A DNA stretch of 64,000 nucleotides from CAVZMO01 sp963776195 (GCA_963776195.1 CAVZMO010000051.1:1-64000); one strand, 5' to 3'; counted from the stretch's first letter, positions 42,764 to 51,615 are shown. Notes: generated from the letters alone by a model not told the origin. Numbers and translations are program-made.

Positions 42764-43183
42764 ATGCTGATGCCAAAAAAGGTTAAATTCAGAAAGATGC
42801 AGAAGGGGAATATGAACGGAAAGGCCTATAGCGGCGCTGACGTTTCATTCGGAGAATTCGGATTAAAGGCGATCGAGCCGGGCTGGGTTTCGAGCCAGCA
42901 GATTGAAGCGGCCAGGATCGCGATTACCCGTCACGCCAAGCGGGGCTGCAAGGTATGGATAAGGATCTTCCCCGATAAGCCGATAACAAAGAAGCCGGCT
43001 GAGACAAGAATGGGCAAAGGTAAAGGCGCTCCCGAATATTGGGTTGCCGTTGTGAAGCCGGGGCGGGTTCTCTATGAGATGTCTGGGGTGACCGAGGCGA
43101 CTGCCAAAGAGGCTATGCGCCTTGCCTCGCATAAATTGCCGGTGGCAACAAGATTTGTGAAGCGTGACGAGGAGGTTCTGTGA
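42764..43183 (+). CDS. rplP: Ribosomal protein L16
   Basis: L16 (139 residues) lies near the A site. MLMPKKVKFRKMQKG, FGLKAIEPGWVSSQQIEAAR, RIFPDKPITKKPAETRMGKG and KGAPEYWVAVVKPGR are the family blocks. The stop overlaps the rpmC start (GTGA). Confidence 0.97.
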   Translation: MLMPKKVKFRKMQKGNMNGKAYSGADVSFGEFGLKAIEPGWVSSQQIEAARIAITRHAKRGCKVWIRIFPDKPITKKPAETRMGKGKGAPEYWVAVVKPGRVLYEMSGVTEATAKEAMRLASHKLPVATRFVKRDEEVL

Positions 43184-43377
43184 GACCATCTGAAGTGAGA
43201 GGGATGACAATAGATGAATTGACGCAGAAAGAGCAGGATTTGAGGAAGGAGCTTTTCAACCTCAGGTTTCAGCAGGCTACTGGTGAAATAGAGAACCCCA
43301 TGCGTATCCGGATCGTGCGGAAAGATATTGCAAAGGTGTTGACGGTAAGAAGTGAAAAGTTAAAAGTGAAGGGTTAA
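43180..43377 (+). CDS. rpmC: Ribosomal protein L29
   Basis: L29 (65 residues) has the family core LRKELFNLRFQQATGEIENPMRIR. The last residues (VRSEKLKVKG) are encoded by an agtgaaaagttaaaagtgaa simple repeat, so the native C-terminus appears to have been replaced or extended by repeat DNA. GTG start. Confidence 0.92.
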   Translation: MRPSEVRGMTIDELTQKEQDLRKELFNLRFQQATGEIENPMRIRIVRKDIAKVLTVRSEKLKVKG

Positions 43378-43447
43378 AAGTCAACGAATTCCAACGTAAT
43401 GACCTTTAACTCTCAACTCAGAACTTTTAATTTAAAGTGAGGGAGAA

Positions 43448-43675
43448 GTGGCTAAAAAGATTTATACAGGAAAAATTATCAGCAATAAGATGGATAAGAC
43501 TGTTGTTGTCGCAGTAACGAGGCTTTTTCAGCACCCTGTATATAAGAAAACGGTAAAACGGGTGACAAAATTTAAGGCCCATGATGAGAACAACAAATGC
43601 CAGATTGGCGATATCGTGAAGATTATTGAAACGAGACCTCTAAGCAAAGACAAAAGATGGCTAATAATAGAATAG
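43448..43675 (+). CDS. rpsQ: Ribosomal protein S17
   Basis: S17 (75 residues) is an OB-fold primary 16S binder. GKIISNKMDKTVVVAVTRL and GDIVKIIETRPLSKDKRWL are canonical. GTG start after GAGGGAGAA. A 70-base repeat-rich gap separates it from rpmC. Confidence 0.96.
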   Translation: MAKKIYTGKIISNKMDKTVVVAVTRLFQHPVYKKTVKRVTKFKAHDENNKCQIGDIVKIIETRPLSKDKRWLIIE

Positions 43676-43703
43676 AGGTTCGAGTTGATTGGAGTGATCT
43701 AAG

Positions 43704-44072
43704 ATGATTCAGTTGAGGAGCATGCTTGAGGTAGCAGACAATTCAGGTGCCAAAAAGGTGCAGTGCATAAAGGTGCTTGGAGGATTCCACAGAAGATACG
43801 CAAGGCTTGGTGATGTGGTTGTTGTGAGCATCAAAGAGGCCTTGCCTGATGGCAGTGTTAAGAAAGGCACGGTTGCTAAGGCCGTCGTGGTAAGAACTAA
43901 GAAAGAGCATAGAAGAGCCGACGGGTCCTATATACGGTTCGACCAGAATGCGGTTGTTCTTATCAATCCGCAGGGTGAGCCTGTGGGGACAAGAATATTC
44001 GGTCCTGTGGCGAGGGAACTCAGATGGAAGGATTTCACAAAGATCATCTCCCTTGCTCCGGAGGTTTTATAG
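43704..44072 (+). CDS. rplN: Ribosomal protein L14
   Basis: L14 (122 residues) sits at the subunit interface. MIQLRSMLEVADNSGAKKVQ, RADGSYIRFDQNAVVLINP and GTRIFGPVARELR are diagnostic. Confidence 0.97.
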   Translation: MIQLRSMLEVADNSGAKKVQCIKVLGGFHRRYARLGDVVVVSIKEALPDGSVKKGTVAKAVVVRTKKEHRRADGSYIRFDQNAVVLINPQGEPVGTRIFGPVARELRWKDFTKIISLAPEVL

Positions 44073-44079
44073 GAGAATT

Positions 44080-44400
44080 ATGGGTTTGAGCATAAAGAAA
44101 AACGACACGGTTGTAGTGGTTACCGGCAGGGAAAAAGGCAAGAAGGGCAGGGTACTCTCTGTTTATCCATCCGAGGACAGGCTTCTCATAGAAAAGATCA
44201 ACATGATCAAGAAGCACATGAAGCCGACCAGAAAGTATGCTCAGGGAGGAATCATCGAAAAGGAAGCGCCGATTCATATCGCGAACGTTATGCTGATATG
44301 CCCGAAATGCAACAAGCCGACAAGGATCGGCAATACATCCTTACAGGACGGCAGAAAAGTGCGCGTGTGTAAAAAATGCAGGGAGGTCATGGACCAGTAA
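44080..44400 (+). CDS. rplX: Ribosomal protein L24
   Basis: L24 (106 residues) is an assembly initiator with a KOW motif (KNDTVVVVTGREKGKKGRVL). The C-terminal zinc-ribbon-like CPKC...CKKC is the Cys-containing variant. ATG at 44080 follows AGGAG closely; an upstream in-frame extension is not conserved. The stop overlaps the rplE ATG by one base. Confidence 0.95.
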   Translation: MGLSIKKNDTVVVVTGREKGKKGRVLSVYPSEDRLLIEKINMIKKHMKPTRKYAQGGIIEKEAPIHIANVMLICPKCNKPTRIGNTSLQDGRKVRVCKKCREVMDQ

Positions 44401-44942
44401 TGATACCTAGGCTCAAAGCGAAATACCTTGAAGAAGTTGTTCCTAATATGATGAAGGAATTCTCATATCAAAACATCATGGAAGTCCCGAAGGTACAAAA
44501 GGTCGTCCTCAACGTGGGACTCGGAGAGGCGATTCAGAATATAAAACTTCTTGATGCTGCGCAAAAAGAACTTTCTATGATAACCGGACAAAAAGCGGTC
44601 GTGACAAAGGCCAAGAAATCGATAGCCGCGTTCAAACTAAGGAAGGGTGTCCCCATAGGGTGCAAGGTTACTCTCAGGGGAAACATGATGTATGAGTTCC
44701 TCGACAGGTTTATCAGTGTTGCGCTGCCGAGAATCAGAGACTTCAGGGGGGTACCGGGGAAATCATTTGACGGAAGAGGCAATTATTCTCTGGGACTCAA
44801 AGAGCAATTTATTTTCCCCGAGATTGATTATGATAAAGTCGAAATGGTTCACGGCCTTGATATTGTCTTCTGTACTACTGCAAAGACTGATAAGGAAAGC
44901 AAGGCCCTTTTGCGTTATATGGGAATGCCTTTTAAGAATTAA
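44400..44942 (+). CDS. rplE: Ribosomal protein L5
   Basis: L5 (180 residues) contacts 5S rRNA. KVVLNVGLGEAIQN, ITGQKAVVTKAKKSIAAFKLR and FPEIDYDKVEMVHGLDIVF are family blocks. The ATG shares its first base with the rplX stop. It is followed by a 96-base gap of taattggtaatg-type simple repeats. Confidence 0.96.
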   Translation: MIPRLKAKYLEEVVPNMMKEFSYQNIMEVPKVQKVVLNVGLGEAIQNIKLLDAAQKELSMITGQKAVVTKAKKSIAAFKLRKGVPIGCKVTLRGNMMYEFLDRFISVALPRIRDFRGVPGKSFDGRGNYSLGLKEQFIFPEIDYDKVEMVHGLDIVFCTTAKTDKESKALLRYMGMPFKN

Positions 44943-45038
44943 AAAGTAATTGGTAATGCGTGACTTGTAATTGGGGAATAATAATTGCTGATCACTAATT
45001 ACTAATCAGTAATAAACAAGAGAAGAATGGAGTAATGA

Positions 45039-45224
45039 ATGGCAAAAACATGTATGATCGAAAAGACGAAAAGGCCGCCAAAATTCAAGGTGAGGGCCTA
45101 TCACAGGTGCAAATTGTGCGGAAGGCCCAGGGCCTATCTACGGAAATTCGGGATGTGCAGGATTTGTTTTAGAACACTTGCACTCGAGGGGCAGATACCC
45201 GGAGTAGTAAAGGCGAGTTGGTAG
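45039..45224 (+). CDS. rpsN: Ribosomal protein S14 (zinc-binding type)
   Basis: S14 of the short, zinc-containing form (61 residues) has two CxxC pairs, CKLCGRPRAYLRKFGMCRIC. RPPKFKVRAYHRCKLCGRPR and GQIPGVVKASW are canonical. Confidence 0.97.
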   Translation: MAKTCMIEKTKRPPKFKVRAYHRCKLCGRPRAYLRKFGMCRICFRTLALEGQIPGVVKASW

Positions 45225-45249
45225 GCCATGACCCTTATGGAGGTAATGA

Positions 45250-45642
45250 ATGTTAACTGATCCAATTGCAGATTTGCTTACAAGAATACGAAACTCTACA
45301 CATATCAGGGCAGAAAAGGTGGATATCCCTATTTCAAAGATGAAACTGGAGATAGCGAAAATTTTAAAAGAAGAGGGATTTATAAGGGCATATAAAATAT
45401 TGAAGGATAGAAAGCAGGGAATTTTACGGGTTATCCCGAAATATTTGGATAATAAAAGTGTTATCACCGGCTTAAAGAGAATAAGTAAACCAGGCCGCAG
45501 GGTTTATGTCGGCAAGGAAGAGATCCCGAAAGTACTGGGGGGGTTAGGAGTCGCAATCCTGACAACGTCAAGAGGGGTATTAAGTGATAGGACTTGCCAG
45601 CGCGAAGGTGTTGGCGGTGAAGTCATCTGTTACGTGTGGTAA
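45250..45642 (+). CDS. rpsH: Ribosomal protein S8
   Basis: S8 (130 residues) starts MLTDPIADLLTRIRNSTHIR and ends with DRTCQREGVGGEVICYVW. The usual TDREAR is here SDRTCQ, a mild divergence. In E. coli S8 represses the spc operon; no matching operator was identified here. Confidence 0.96.
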   Translation: MLTDPIADLLTRIRNSTHIRAEKVDIPISKMKLEIAKILKEEGFIRAYKILKDRKQGILRVIPKYLDNKSVITGLKRISKPGRRVYVGKEEIPKVLGGLGVAILTTSRGVLSDRTCQREGVGGEVICYVW

Positions 45643-45657
45643 AGGAGAATAGTTATA

Positions 45658-46200
45658 ATGTCACGAATCGGTAAAAAACCAATTGAGATACCGGAAAAGG
45701 TAACCGCCGAGATAAATGCGGGGGCAATAAGAGTGAAAGGTCCCAAGGGAGAATTGAACTGGGGATATCCGGACAAGATGAAGGTTTCAATAAACGGAAG
45801 TATTGTATCTGTGGAGAGGTCCGGTGATACGAAGGGCGAGAGGGCACTCCATGGTCTTACAAGAAGTTTAATTTCTAATATGGTGACAGGAGTTTCACAG
45901 GGCTACCAAAAGGTCCTTGATATCGTTGGGGTTGGATATAAGGCGCAGGTAACAGGGGATAAGATTATGCTTGCATTGGGTTATTCCCATCCCGTGGAAT
46001 TTCAATTGCCGGAAGGTGTTAAGGCATCTGTAGATCCTAAGCAGATTCAGATCACCCTTACGGGCGTCGATAAACAGCAAATCGGGCAGGTGGCTGCAAG
46101 CCTGAAGACGCTGAGATTGCCGGATGCGTATAAAGGTAAGGGAATAAGGTACGCAGGCGAAAGGCTTAAGTTAAAGGTCGGTAAGGCAGGCAAAAAATAA
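45658..46200 (+). CDS. rplF: Ribosomal protein L6
   Basis: L6 (180 residues) has two related domains. MSRIGKKPIEIPEKVTAEIN and the C-terminal GKGIRYAGERLKLKVGKAGKK are diagnostic. An acgaatcacgaat repeat follows the stop. Confidence 0.97.
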   Translation: MSRIGKKPIEIPEKVTAEINAGAIRVKGPKGELNWGYPDKMKVSINGSIVSVERSGDTKGERALHGLTRSLISNMVTGVSQGYQKVLDIVGVGYKAQVTGDKIMLALGYSHPVEFQLPEGVKASVDPKQIQITLTGVDKQQIGQVAASLKTLRLPDAYKGKGIRYAGERLKLKVGKAGKK

Positions 46201-46227
46201 ACACGAATCACGAATCTGGAGGTTGTT

Positions 46228-46590
46228 TTGGCGGATAGTAAAAGAGAGAGTAAAGAAAGACGGCATACAAGGATAAGAAAAAAGGTGTCCGGGACTCCTG
46301 AAAGATTAAGATTATCGGTACACCGGAGTCTCAATCACATATACGCTCAGATTATCGATGACACTCAGGGGAATACTCTTGTTTCAGCATCAAGTCTTGA
46401 TAAGGAATTGAAGGATGTGAAATCTCACGGGGGGAACATCAAGACGGCAAAGCGTGTTGGAGAACTCATTGCAAAAAGGGCGTTAGAGAAAGGGATAAAG
46501 AAGATTGTTTTCGACAGAAGCGGATATCTTTATCACGGTAGCATTAAGGCATTAGCAGAAGCTACCAGGGAAGCTGGCTTAGAATTCTGA
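46228..46590 (+). CDS. rplR: Ribosomal protein L18
   Basis: L18 (120 residues) binds 5S rRNA. The start is a TTG at 46228 (CTGGAGG upstream). RLRLSVHRSLNHIYAQIIDD, IVFDRSGYLYHGSIKALAEATREAGLEF match. Confidence 0.96.
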   Translation: MADSKRESKERRHTRIRKKVSGTPERLRLSVHRSLNHIYAQIIDDTQGNTLVSASSLDKELKDVKSHGGNIKTAKRVGELIAKRALEKGIKKIVFDRSGYLYHGSIKALAEATREAGLEF

Positions 46591-46658
46591 ATGGTTTTGG
46601 TTCCCGTGTTTAGTTTCTCGCAAATAACAATGATCGGGAACCGTTAAATGGAGGTTAT

Positions 46659-47165
46659 GTGGAGAAGATTGATCCGGAAGGGCTGAATTTAAAAGATAAG
46701 GTTGTATATATAAACAGAGTTGCCAAAGTGGTTAAAGGCGGACGGCGTTTTTCTTTTACCGCCCTTGTTGTTGTAGGGGACGGAGAAGGAACCGTAGGCG
46801 TAGGAAAAGGAAAGGCAGCGGAAGTTCCCGAAGCGATAAGGAAAGCGATAGAACAGGCCAAAAAATCACTTGTGAAGTTTCCCCTGAAAGACGGGACGAC
46901 TCCGCATCGGATTATAGGCAGATTCAGCGCAGGCACCGTTGTTATCAACCCGGCGGTGAAAGGGACCGGCATAATAGCAGGGGGTGCAGTTAGGGCGCTT
47001 CTGGAGGTCGGCGGCGTTCAAAACGTTGTCGCAAAATCTCTCCGCAGTCATAATCCTTTCAATTCGGTAAAAGCAACCTTGAACGGACTCACAAGTCTTA
47101 AAGACCCGGAATCAGTCATGAGACTCAGAGGAAAGGTTGAGGAGGAGGCCCAGGAGGTATCATGA
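46659..47165 (+). CDS. rpsE: Ribosomal protein S5
   Basis: S5 (168 residues) has the double-stranded-RNA-like N-terminal domain (KVVYINRVAKVVKGGRRFSF) and GVGKGKAAEVPEAIRKAIEQAKK. GTG start. It overlaps rplO by 4 bases, leaving no room for rpmD (L30), which usually sits here. Confidence 0.97.
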   Translation: MEKIDPEGLNLKDKVVYINRVAKVVKGGRRFSFTALVVVGDGEGTVGVGKGKAAEVPEAIRKAIEQAKKSLVKFPLKDGTTPHRIIGRFSAGTVVINPAVKGTGIIAGGAVRALLEVGGVQNVVAKSLRSHNPFNSVKATLNGLTSLKDPESVMRLRGKVEEEAQEVS

Positions 47166-47602
47166 AGTTAGAAGATATAAAACCGGCTGCAGGAAGCAGG
47201 AAAAAAGACAAGAGAGTAGGCCGCGGTATAGGCTCGGGCCACGGTAAGACTTCGTGCAAGGGACATAAAGGACAAAAGGCCCGTTCCGGCGGTTCAGTAG
47301 GTCCCGCATTCGAAGGCGGCCAGATGCCTCTCCAGAGGAGACTTCCTAAAAGAGGGTTTAAGAACATCTTCAAGGTTGAGTATGCAATCATAAATCTTAG
47401 GGATATCAATAGAATAGAAGGTCTGGATATTATAACTTTCGACGTTCTCCGCGACAAAGGTATTATAAAGAACCTGAAAGACGGTCTTAAGGTCCTCGGT
47501 GGCGGCGAGATTCAGAGACCCATTACCGTAAAGGCGGATGCTTTTAGTGCTTCCGCATTGACCAAGATAGCCGCAGCAGGTGGTAAGGCAGAGGTAGCAT
47601 AA
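47162..47602 (+). CDS. rplO: Ribosomal protein L15
   Basis: L15 (146 residues) has the Gly/Lys-rich N-terminus RVGRGIGSGHGKTSCKGHKG and FEGGQMPLQRRLPKRGFKN. It directly follows rpsE and precedes secY by 3 bases. Confidence 0.97.
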   Translation: MKLEDIKPAAGSRKKDKRVGRGIGSGHGKTSCKGHKGQKARSGGSVGPAFEGGQMPLQRRLPKRGFKNIFKVEYAIINLRDINRIEGLDIITFDVLRDKGIIKNLKDGLKVLGGGEIQRPITVKADAFSASALTKIAAAGGKAEVA

Positions 47603-47605
47603 AAG

Positions 47606-48910
47606 TTGGGCATTCTCTCGAGCTTCCAGAATATATTCAAGATCGCGGAACTGAAAAGCAGGGTCCTATTTACACTTGCCCTCCTTGCGGTGTACAGGAT
47701 AGGCGCCCATATTCCTACCCCTGGGATCAACGGAGAGGAATTAAGTAAGTTCCTTGCCGAAAAAGGCGGGGCGCTTATGGGCTTTTTTGACATGTTTTCC
47801 GGCGGCGCTTTATCGAGGGTGACCATCTTTGCGCTCGGGATCATGCCTTACATCAGTGCATCCATTATTTTCCAGTTGCTGACCGTCGTCATCCCTGCCA
47901 TAGGGAAGCTGGCAAAAGAGGGAGAAGCGGGCAGAAAAAAGATTGTGAAGTATACACGATACGCGACCGTCGGAATCAGTGCGATCCAGTCTTTCGGCAT
48001 CGCCGCAGGCCTTGAAGGTATGGCAGGAGGAGCCTTTGTTCAGAACCCGGGTTGGTCATTCAGAATTCTTACCATGATTACCCTTACTTCAGGCACCGCT
48101 TTTATCATGTGGCTTGGAGAGCAGATCACCGAGAGAGGGATCGGAAACGGCATATCACTTATTATCTTTGCAGGAATTGTCGCAAGGTTCCCTAACGCTG
48201 TAATAAGCACTGCAAGGCTGGTACAAGCTGGAGAGCTTTCTATATTTTTCGTCATCTTTCTTGTAGTCATGATGATAGCCGTCATTGCTGCAATCATATA
48301 TATGGAAAGGGGACAGAGGAAGATACCCGTCCAGTATGCGAAAAGGGTTGTCGGGCGAAAAGTTTACGGTGGTCAGTCTACCCACCTGCCTTTAAAGGTC
48401 AATACTTCTGGAGTGATACCCCCGATATTCGCATCCTCCATTATTATGTTTCCGGCAACAGTGGCGGGTTTCATCGCGGTGCCATGGGTTCAGGCCATAG
48501 CCAGACAGCTCTCGCCGGGCACAGTAGTTTATACAATGCTGTATGTGGGAATGATCTTTTTCTTTGCCTATTTTTATACCGCCATCATTTTTAACCCTGT
48601 GGATATAGCGGATAATCTTAAGAAATACGGCGGTTATATACCCGGCATAAGACCGGGGCAGAAGACGTCCGAGTATATATATAGGGTTCTCTCACGGCTG
48701 ACATTTGTGGGTGCCTTTTATCTCGCTTTAGTCTGCATTATCCCGGAGATCCTCATATACAGATTTCATGTGCCTTTCTATTTCGGCGGGACTTCACTCC
48801 TTATTGCTGTCGGTGTCGCATTGGATACGGTTTCCCAGATCGAATCGCATTTGATCACCCGTTCCTATGAAGGATTTCTCAAAAAAGGCAGAATCAGGGG
48901 AAGAAAGTAA
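47606..48910 (+). CDS. secY: Preprotein translocase subunit SecY
   Basis: SecY (434 residues, ten membrane spans) forms the Sec channel. The plug/TM2a region GGALSRVTIFALGIMPYISASI, loop QRKIPVQYAKRVVGRK and C-terminal SHLITRSYEGFLKKGRIRGRK are canonical. Start TTG. Downstream, adk is missing and map follows directly. Confidence 0.97.
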   Translation: MGILSSFQNIFKIAELKSRVLFTLALLAVYRIGAHIPTPGINGEELSKFLAEKGGALMGFFDMFSGGALSRVTIFALGIMPYISASIIFQLLTVVIPAIGKLAKEGEAGRKKIVKYTRYATVGISAIQSFGIAAGLEGMAGGAFVQNPGWSFRILTMITLTSGTAFIMWLGEQITERGIGNGISLIIFAGIVARFPNAVISTARLVQAGELSIFFVIFLVVMMIAVIAAIIYMERGQRKIPVQYAKRVVGRKVYGGQSTHLPLKVNTSGVIPPIFASSIIMFPATVAGFIAVPWVQAIARQLSPGTVVYTMLYVGMIFFFAYFYTAIIFNPVDIADNLKKYGGYIPGIRPGQKTSEYIYRVLSRLTFVGAFYLALVCIIPEILIYRFHVPFYFGGTSLLIAVGVALDTVSQIESHLITRSYEGFLKKGRIRGRK

Positions 48911-48955
48911 AGCAAGTACAACGTGCGAAACCAGGGATGCGTAGCTTGCAAGGGA

Positions 48956-49705
48956 ATGATTATACTAAAATCTCAGGAAGAGATAAACAAGATGGCCGAG
49001 GCGTGCCTTATCGTCGCAAAGACGCTTGATTACTTAAAAGATATGGTGAACCCGGGAATTACAACAAGGGAAATCGAACGCTTTGCAGACGATTATATAA
49101 GTTCGAACAATGCGGTATCGGCGTTTAAAGGGTACAGGGGATATCCGGCGAGCATCTGTACGTCCGTTAATAATGAGGTTATTCACGGCATACCGTCACA
49201 TCGAGTGTTGGAGGAGGGAGATATCCTGGGGATTGACCTCGGTGTTTATAAGGACGGGTTTTATGGAGATGCGGCGCACACATTTCCCGTAGGGAAAATT
49301 TATAAAGATGCAGAGAGATTACTTAAGGTGACAGAGGAGTCCCTTTATTTGGGAATAAGGAATGCAAGAGAAGGCAACAGGATTTCGGATATTTCCTGCG
49401 CGATCCAAAACCATGCTGAATCAAACGGCTTTTCCGTTGTTAGAGCATTTGTGGGGCACGGCATCGGCAGGAATTTGCATGAAGATCCCCAGATTCCAAA
49501 TTTCGGTATGCCCGGCCGCGGACCAAGACTCAGGGCAGGTATGACCCTGGCGATAGAGCCCATGGTTAACGAAGGAGGGTATGAGGTTGTGATACTCGAT
49601 GACGAATGGACAGCTGTGACCATGGACGGCGGGCTGTCAGCTCATTTTGAGCATACAATCCTTGTCACTTCAGACGAACCAAAAATCTTGACTAAAATAA
49701 ATTAA
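48956..49705 (+). CDS. map: Methionine aminopeptidase type I
   Basis: This 249-residue metalloprotease removes initiator Met. The five metal ligands are recognisable in GIDLGVYKDGFYGDAAHTF (two Asp), GHGIGRNLHEDPQ (His), MTLAIEPMV (Glu) and SAHFEHTILV (Glu). The conserved start MIILKSQEEINKM is at 48956. A GTG at 48923 in frame would add 11 residues without a better ribosome-binding site. The secY-map junction lacks adk. Confidence 0.93.
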   Translation: MIILKSQEEINKMAEACLIVAKTLDYLKDMVNPGITTREIERFADDYISSNNAVSAFKGYRGYPASICTSVNNEVIHGIPSHRVLEEGDILGIDLGVYKDGFYGDAAHTFPVGKIYKDAERLLKVTEESLYLGIRNAREGNRISDISCAIQNHAESNGFSVVRAFVGHGIGRNLHEDPQIPNFGMPGRGPRLRAGMTLAIEPMVNEGGYEVVILDDEWTAVTMDGGLSAHFEHTILVTSDEPKILTKIN

Positions 49706-49726
49706 AAGGATTATATTAATAAGCTT

Positions 49727-49945
49727 ATGCCGAAAGAAGACAATATTGAGGTAGAAGGCAAAATTATAGAAACCCTGCCCAATGCAATGTTTAAAGTTGA
49801 ACTCGAAAATGGGCAGGTCATACTTGCATATGTTTCAGGGAAAATGAGGATGCATTTTATAAAGATTTTGCCTGGTGATAGAGTAACGGTGGAACTATCG
49901 CCCTATGATCTTACTAAGGGAAGAATAACTTACAGATTTAAGTAA
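49727..49945 (+). CDS. infA: Translation initiation factor IF-1
   Basis: IF-1 (72 residues) is an OB-fold protein: MPKEDNIEVEGKIIETLPNAMFKVELENG, GKMRMHFIKILPGDRVTVELSPYDLTKGRI. Its stop runs directly into an aaaagttaagagtaaaaagt repeat tract. Confidence 0.97.
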   Translation: MPKEDNIEVEGKIIETLPNAMFKVELENGQVILAYVSGKMRMHFIKILPGDRVTVELSPYDLTKGRITYRFK

Positions 49946-49989
49946 AAAGTTAAGAGTAAAAAGTTAAAAGTTGAAAGTGAGAAAGTAAA

Positions 49990-50103
49990 ATGAAAGTTCG
50001 TTCCTCGGTGAAACCTATGTGTGCTAAGTGCAAGATCGTCAAAAGGAAAGGCATCGTAAGGGTTATTTGTGATAACCCGAGACATAAACAGCGGCAGGGA
50101 TAG
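49990..50103 (+). CDS. rpmJ: Ribosomal protein L36
   Basis: This 37-residue zinc protein reads MKVRSSVKPMCAKCKIVKRK then GIVRVICDNPRHKQRQG, with ligands Cys11, Cys14, Cys27 and His32. ATG at 49990 after a GTGAG-rich repeat; TAG at 50101-50103. The usual position between infA and rpsM supports the call. Confidence 0.95.
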   Translation: MKVRSSVKPMCAKCKIVKRKGIVRVICDNPRHKQRQG

Positions 50104-50149
50104 CGCAGACAAGTGTTAAAAGTCTCCAATCTGATAGAGGGGGTTTAAA

Positions 50150-50524
50150 TTGGCAAGAATTGCTGGAGTCGATTTACCAAAAAATGAACGTGTAGAGATA
50201 GGTTTAACGAGAATTTTTGGGATCGGGAGATCTCTTTCACAAAAGATATTGTCCGAGACGAATATCAACGCGAATACGAGAGTCAAAGACCTATCGAATG
50301 AAGAGATCGTAAAAATAAGGGGCGTTTTAGAGAGGGATTACCGGGTAGAGGGAGATCTCAGGCGAGACATATCTATGGGGATAAAGAGGCTTATAGATAT
50401 CGGCAGCTACCGGGGAATGAGACACCGACTGGGACTGCCGGTAAGGGGTCAAAGAACAAAAACCAATGCTCGCACCCGCAAAGGTCCGAGAAAAGCGGTT
50501 ATGGGTAAAAAGAAAGAGGCTTAA
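50150..50524 (+). CDS. rpsM: Ribosomal protein S13
   Basis: S13 (124 residues) starts with TTG. ARIAGVDLPKNERVEIGLTR, IFGIGRSLSQKIL and RHRLGLPVRGQRTKTNARTRKG are diagnostic. First gene of the alpha operon part. Confidence 0.97.
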   Translation: MARIAGVDLPKNERVEIGLTRIFGIGRSLSQKILSETNINANTRVKDLSNEEIVKIRGVLERDYRVEGDLRRDISMGIKRLIDIGSYRGMRHRLGLPVRGQRTKTNARTRKGPRKAVMGKKKEA

Positions 50525-50528
50525 CGGA

Positions 50529-50915
50529 ATGGCTCAAAGGAAAAAAGGCGTAAAGAAAGACAGAAAGAATATTGTTTATGGGGCAGCTCACATTCAGGCT
50601 ACGTTTAATAATACAATAATCACGATAACCGATCCTAACGGAGATGTAATAACTTGGTCAAGCGCGGGTAACTTAGGATTTAAGGGATCGAGAAAAGGTA
50701 CTCCATATGCAGCCCAGATGGCAGCTGCGGCGGCAGCAAAAAAGGCCATAGATTCCGGTATGAAACAGGTGGATATCTTCGTGAAAGGGCCGGGAGCAGG
50801 AAGAGAGTCTGCCATACGGGCACTCCAGGCAACGGGCCTGGATATAAATCTTATAAAAGATGTGACGCCTGTTCCTCATAACGGATGCAGACCTCCAAAA
50901 AGGAGGAGGGTGTAA
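50529..50915 (+). CDS. rpsK: Ribosomal protein S11
   Basis: S11 (128 residues) starts at the ATG at 50529. GAAHIQATFNNTIITITDPNG, SAGNLGFKGSRKGTPYAAQ and DVTPVPHNGCRPPKRRRV are canonical. Confidence 0.97.
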   Translation: MAQRKKGVKKDRKNIVYGAAHIQATFNNTIITITDPNGDVITWSSAGNLGFKGSRKGTPYAAQMAAAAAAKKAIDSGMKQVDIFVKGPGAGRESAIRALQATGLDINLIKDVTPVPHNGCRPPKRRRV

Positions 50916-50917
50916 AC

Positions 50918-51544
50918 ATGGCAAGATATATCGGAGCGTTATGCAGGATTTGCCGCAGAGAGGGAGAAAAACTGTTCTTAAAGGGCGATAGGTGTTATAC
51001 GGAAAAGTGCGCTATCGAGAGGAGAAAGTACCCGCCCGGTCAACACGGTCAGGGTTTCAGGAAACTGTCTGACTACGGTGTTCAACTAAGAGAGAAACAG
51101 AAGGTCAGAAAGATGTACGGCCTTCTCGAAAAACAGTTCAGGAAGTATTTTTATGAGTCGGAAAGAAAGAAGGGTATTACCGGAGAAGTGCTTCTTCAAC
51201 TTATTGAAGGCCGTCTTGATACCGTTGTCTTCCGCATGGGGTTCGCACCGAACAGGCGCAGGGCAAGACAAATCATTGGCCATGGACACATCCGTGTCAA
51301 CGGAAGGGAAGTAAATCTCCCGTCTTACGCGACTAAGACAGGAGATCTCGTTGAAGTAAAAGAAGCAAGCAGGGACATGCCCGAGGTAACGGACAGCCTC
51401 GCGAAAAGCGAACATCGGGGAATACCCGGCTGGGTTGAGGTCGACAGTGCAAATTTTAGGGGTAAAGTTTTGCATATTCCTTCTCGTGACGAGATACAAC
51501 TTCCCGTTCAGGAACAGCTCATAGTAGAACTCTATTCCAAATAG
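50918..51544 (+). CDS. rpsD: Ribosomal protein S4
   Basis: S4 (208 residues) starts at 50918, two bases after rpsK. It is the zinc-finger form (Cys9, Cys12, Cys26, Cys31: CRICRREG...CYTEKC) with RRKYPPGQHGQ and the S4 RNA-binding domain RLDTVVFRMGFAPNRRRARQ. Confidence 0.97.
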   Translation: MARYIGALCRICRREGEKLFLKGDRCYTEKCAIERRKYPPGQHGQGFRKLSDYGVQLREKQKVRKMYGLLEKQFRKYFYESERKKGITGEVLLQLIEGRLDTVVFRMGFAPNRRRARQIIGHGHIRVNGREVNLPSYATKTGDLVEVKEASRDMPEVTDSLAKSEHRGIPGWVEVDSANFRGKVLHIPSRDEIQLPVQEQLIVELYSK

Positions 51545-51570
51545 TTTAAAATATAATTAACCAAAAGAGA

Positions 51571-51615
51571 GAGAAATAAGATCAAAAGAGAGTTGCTTTC
51601 TGTTTCTTATTTCTC
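51571..51615 (+). promoter_or_regulatory. Hairpin between rpsD and rpoA
   Basis: GAGAAATAAGA (51571-51581) and TCTTATTTCTC (51605-51615) form a perfect 11-bp stem in the 101-base gap, followed by CTTTCTAATTTT. It may partly terminate or process the transcript before rpoA. Confidence 0.6.

Noticed and set aside
43378..43447. Possible regulatory RNA between rpmC and rpsQ
   Set aside because: The dyad is built of agttaaaagt/acttttaact simple words seen after other genes, so repeat origin explains it better.
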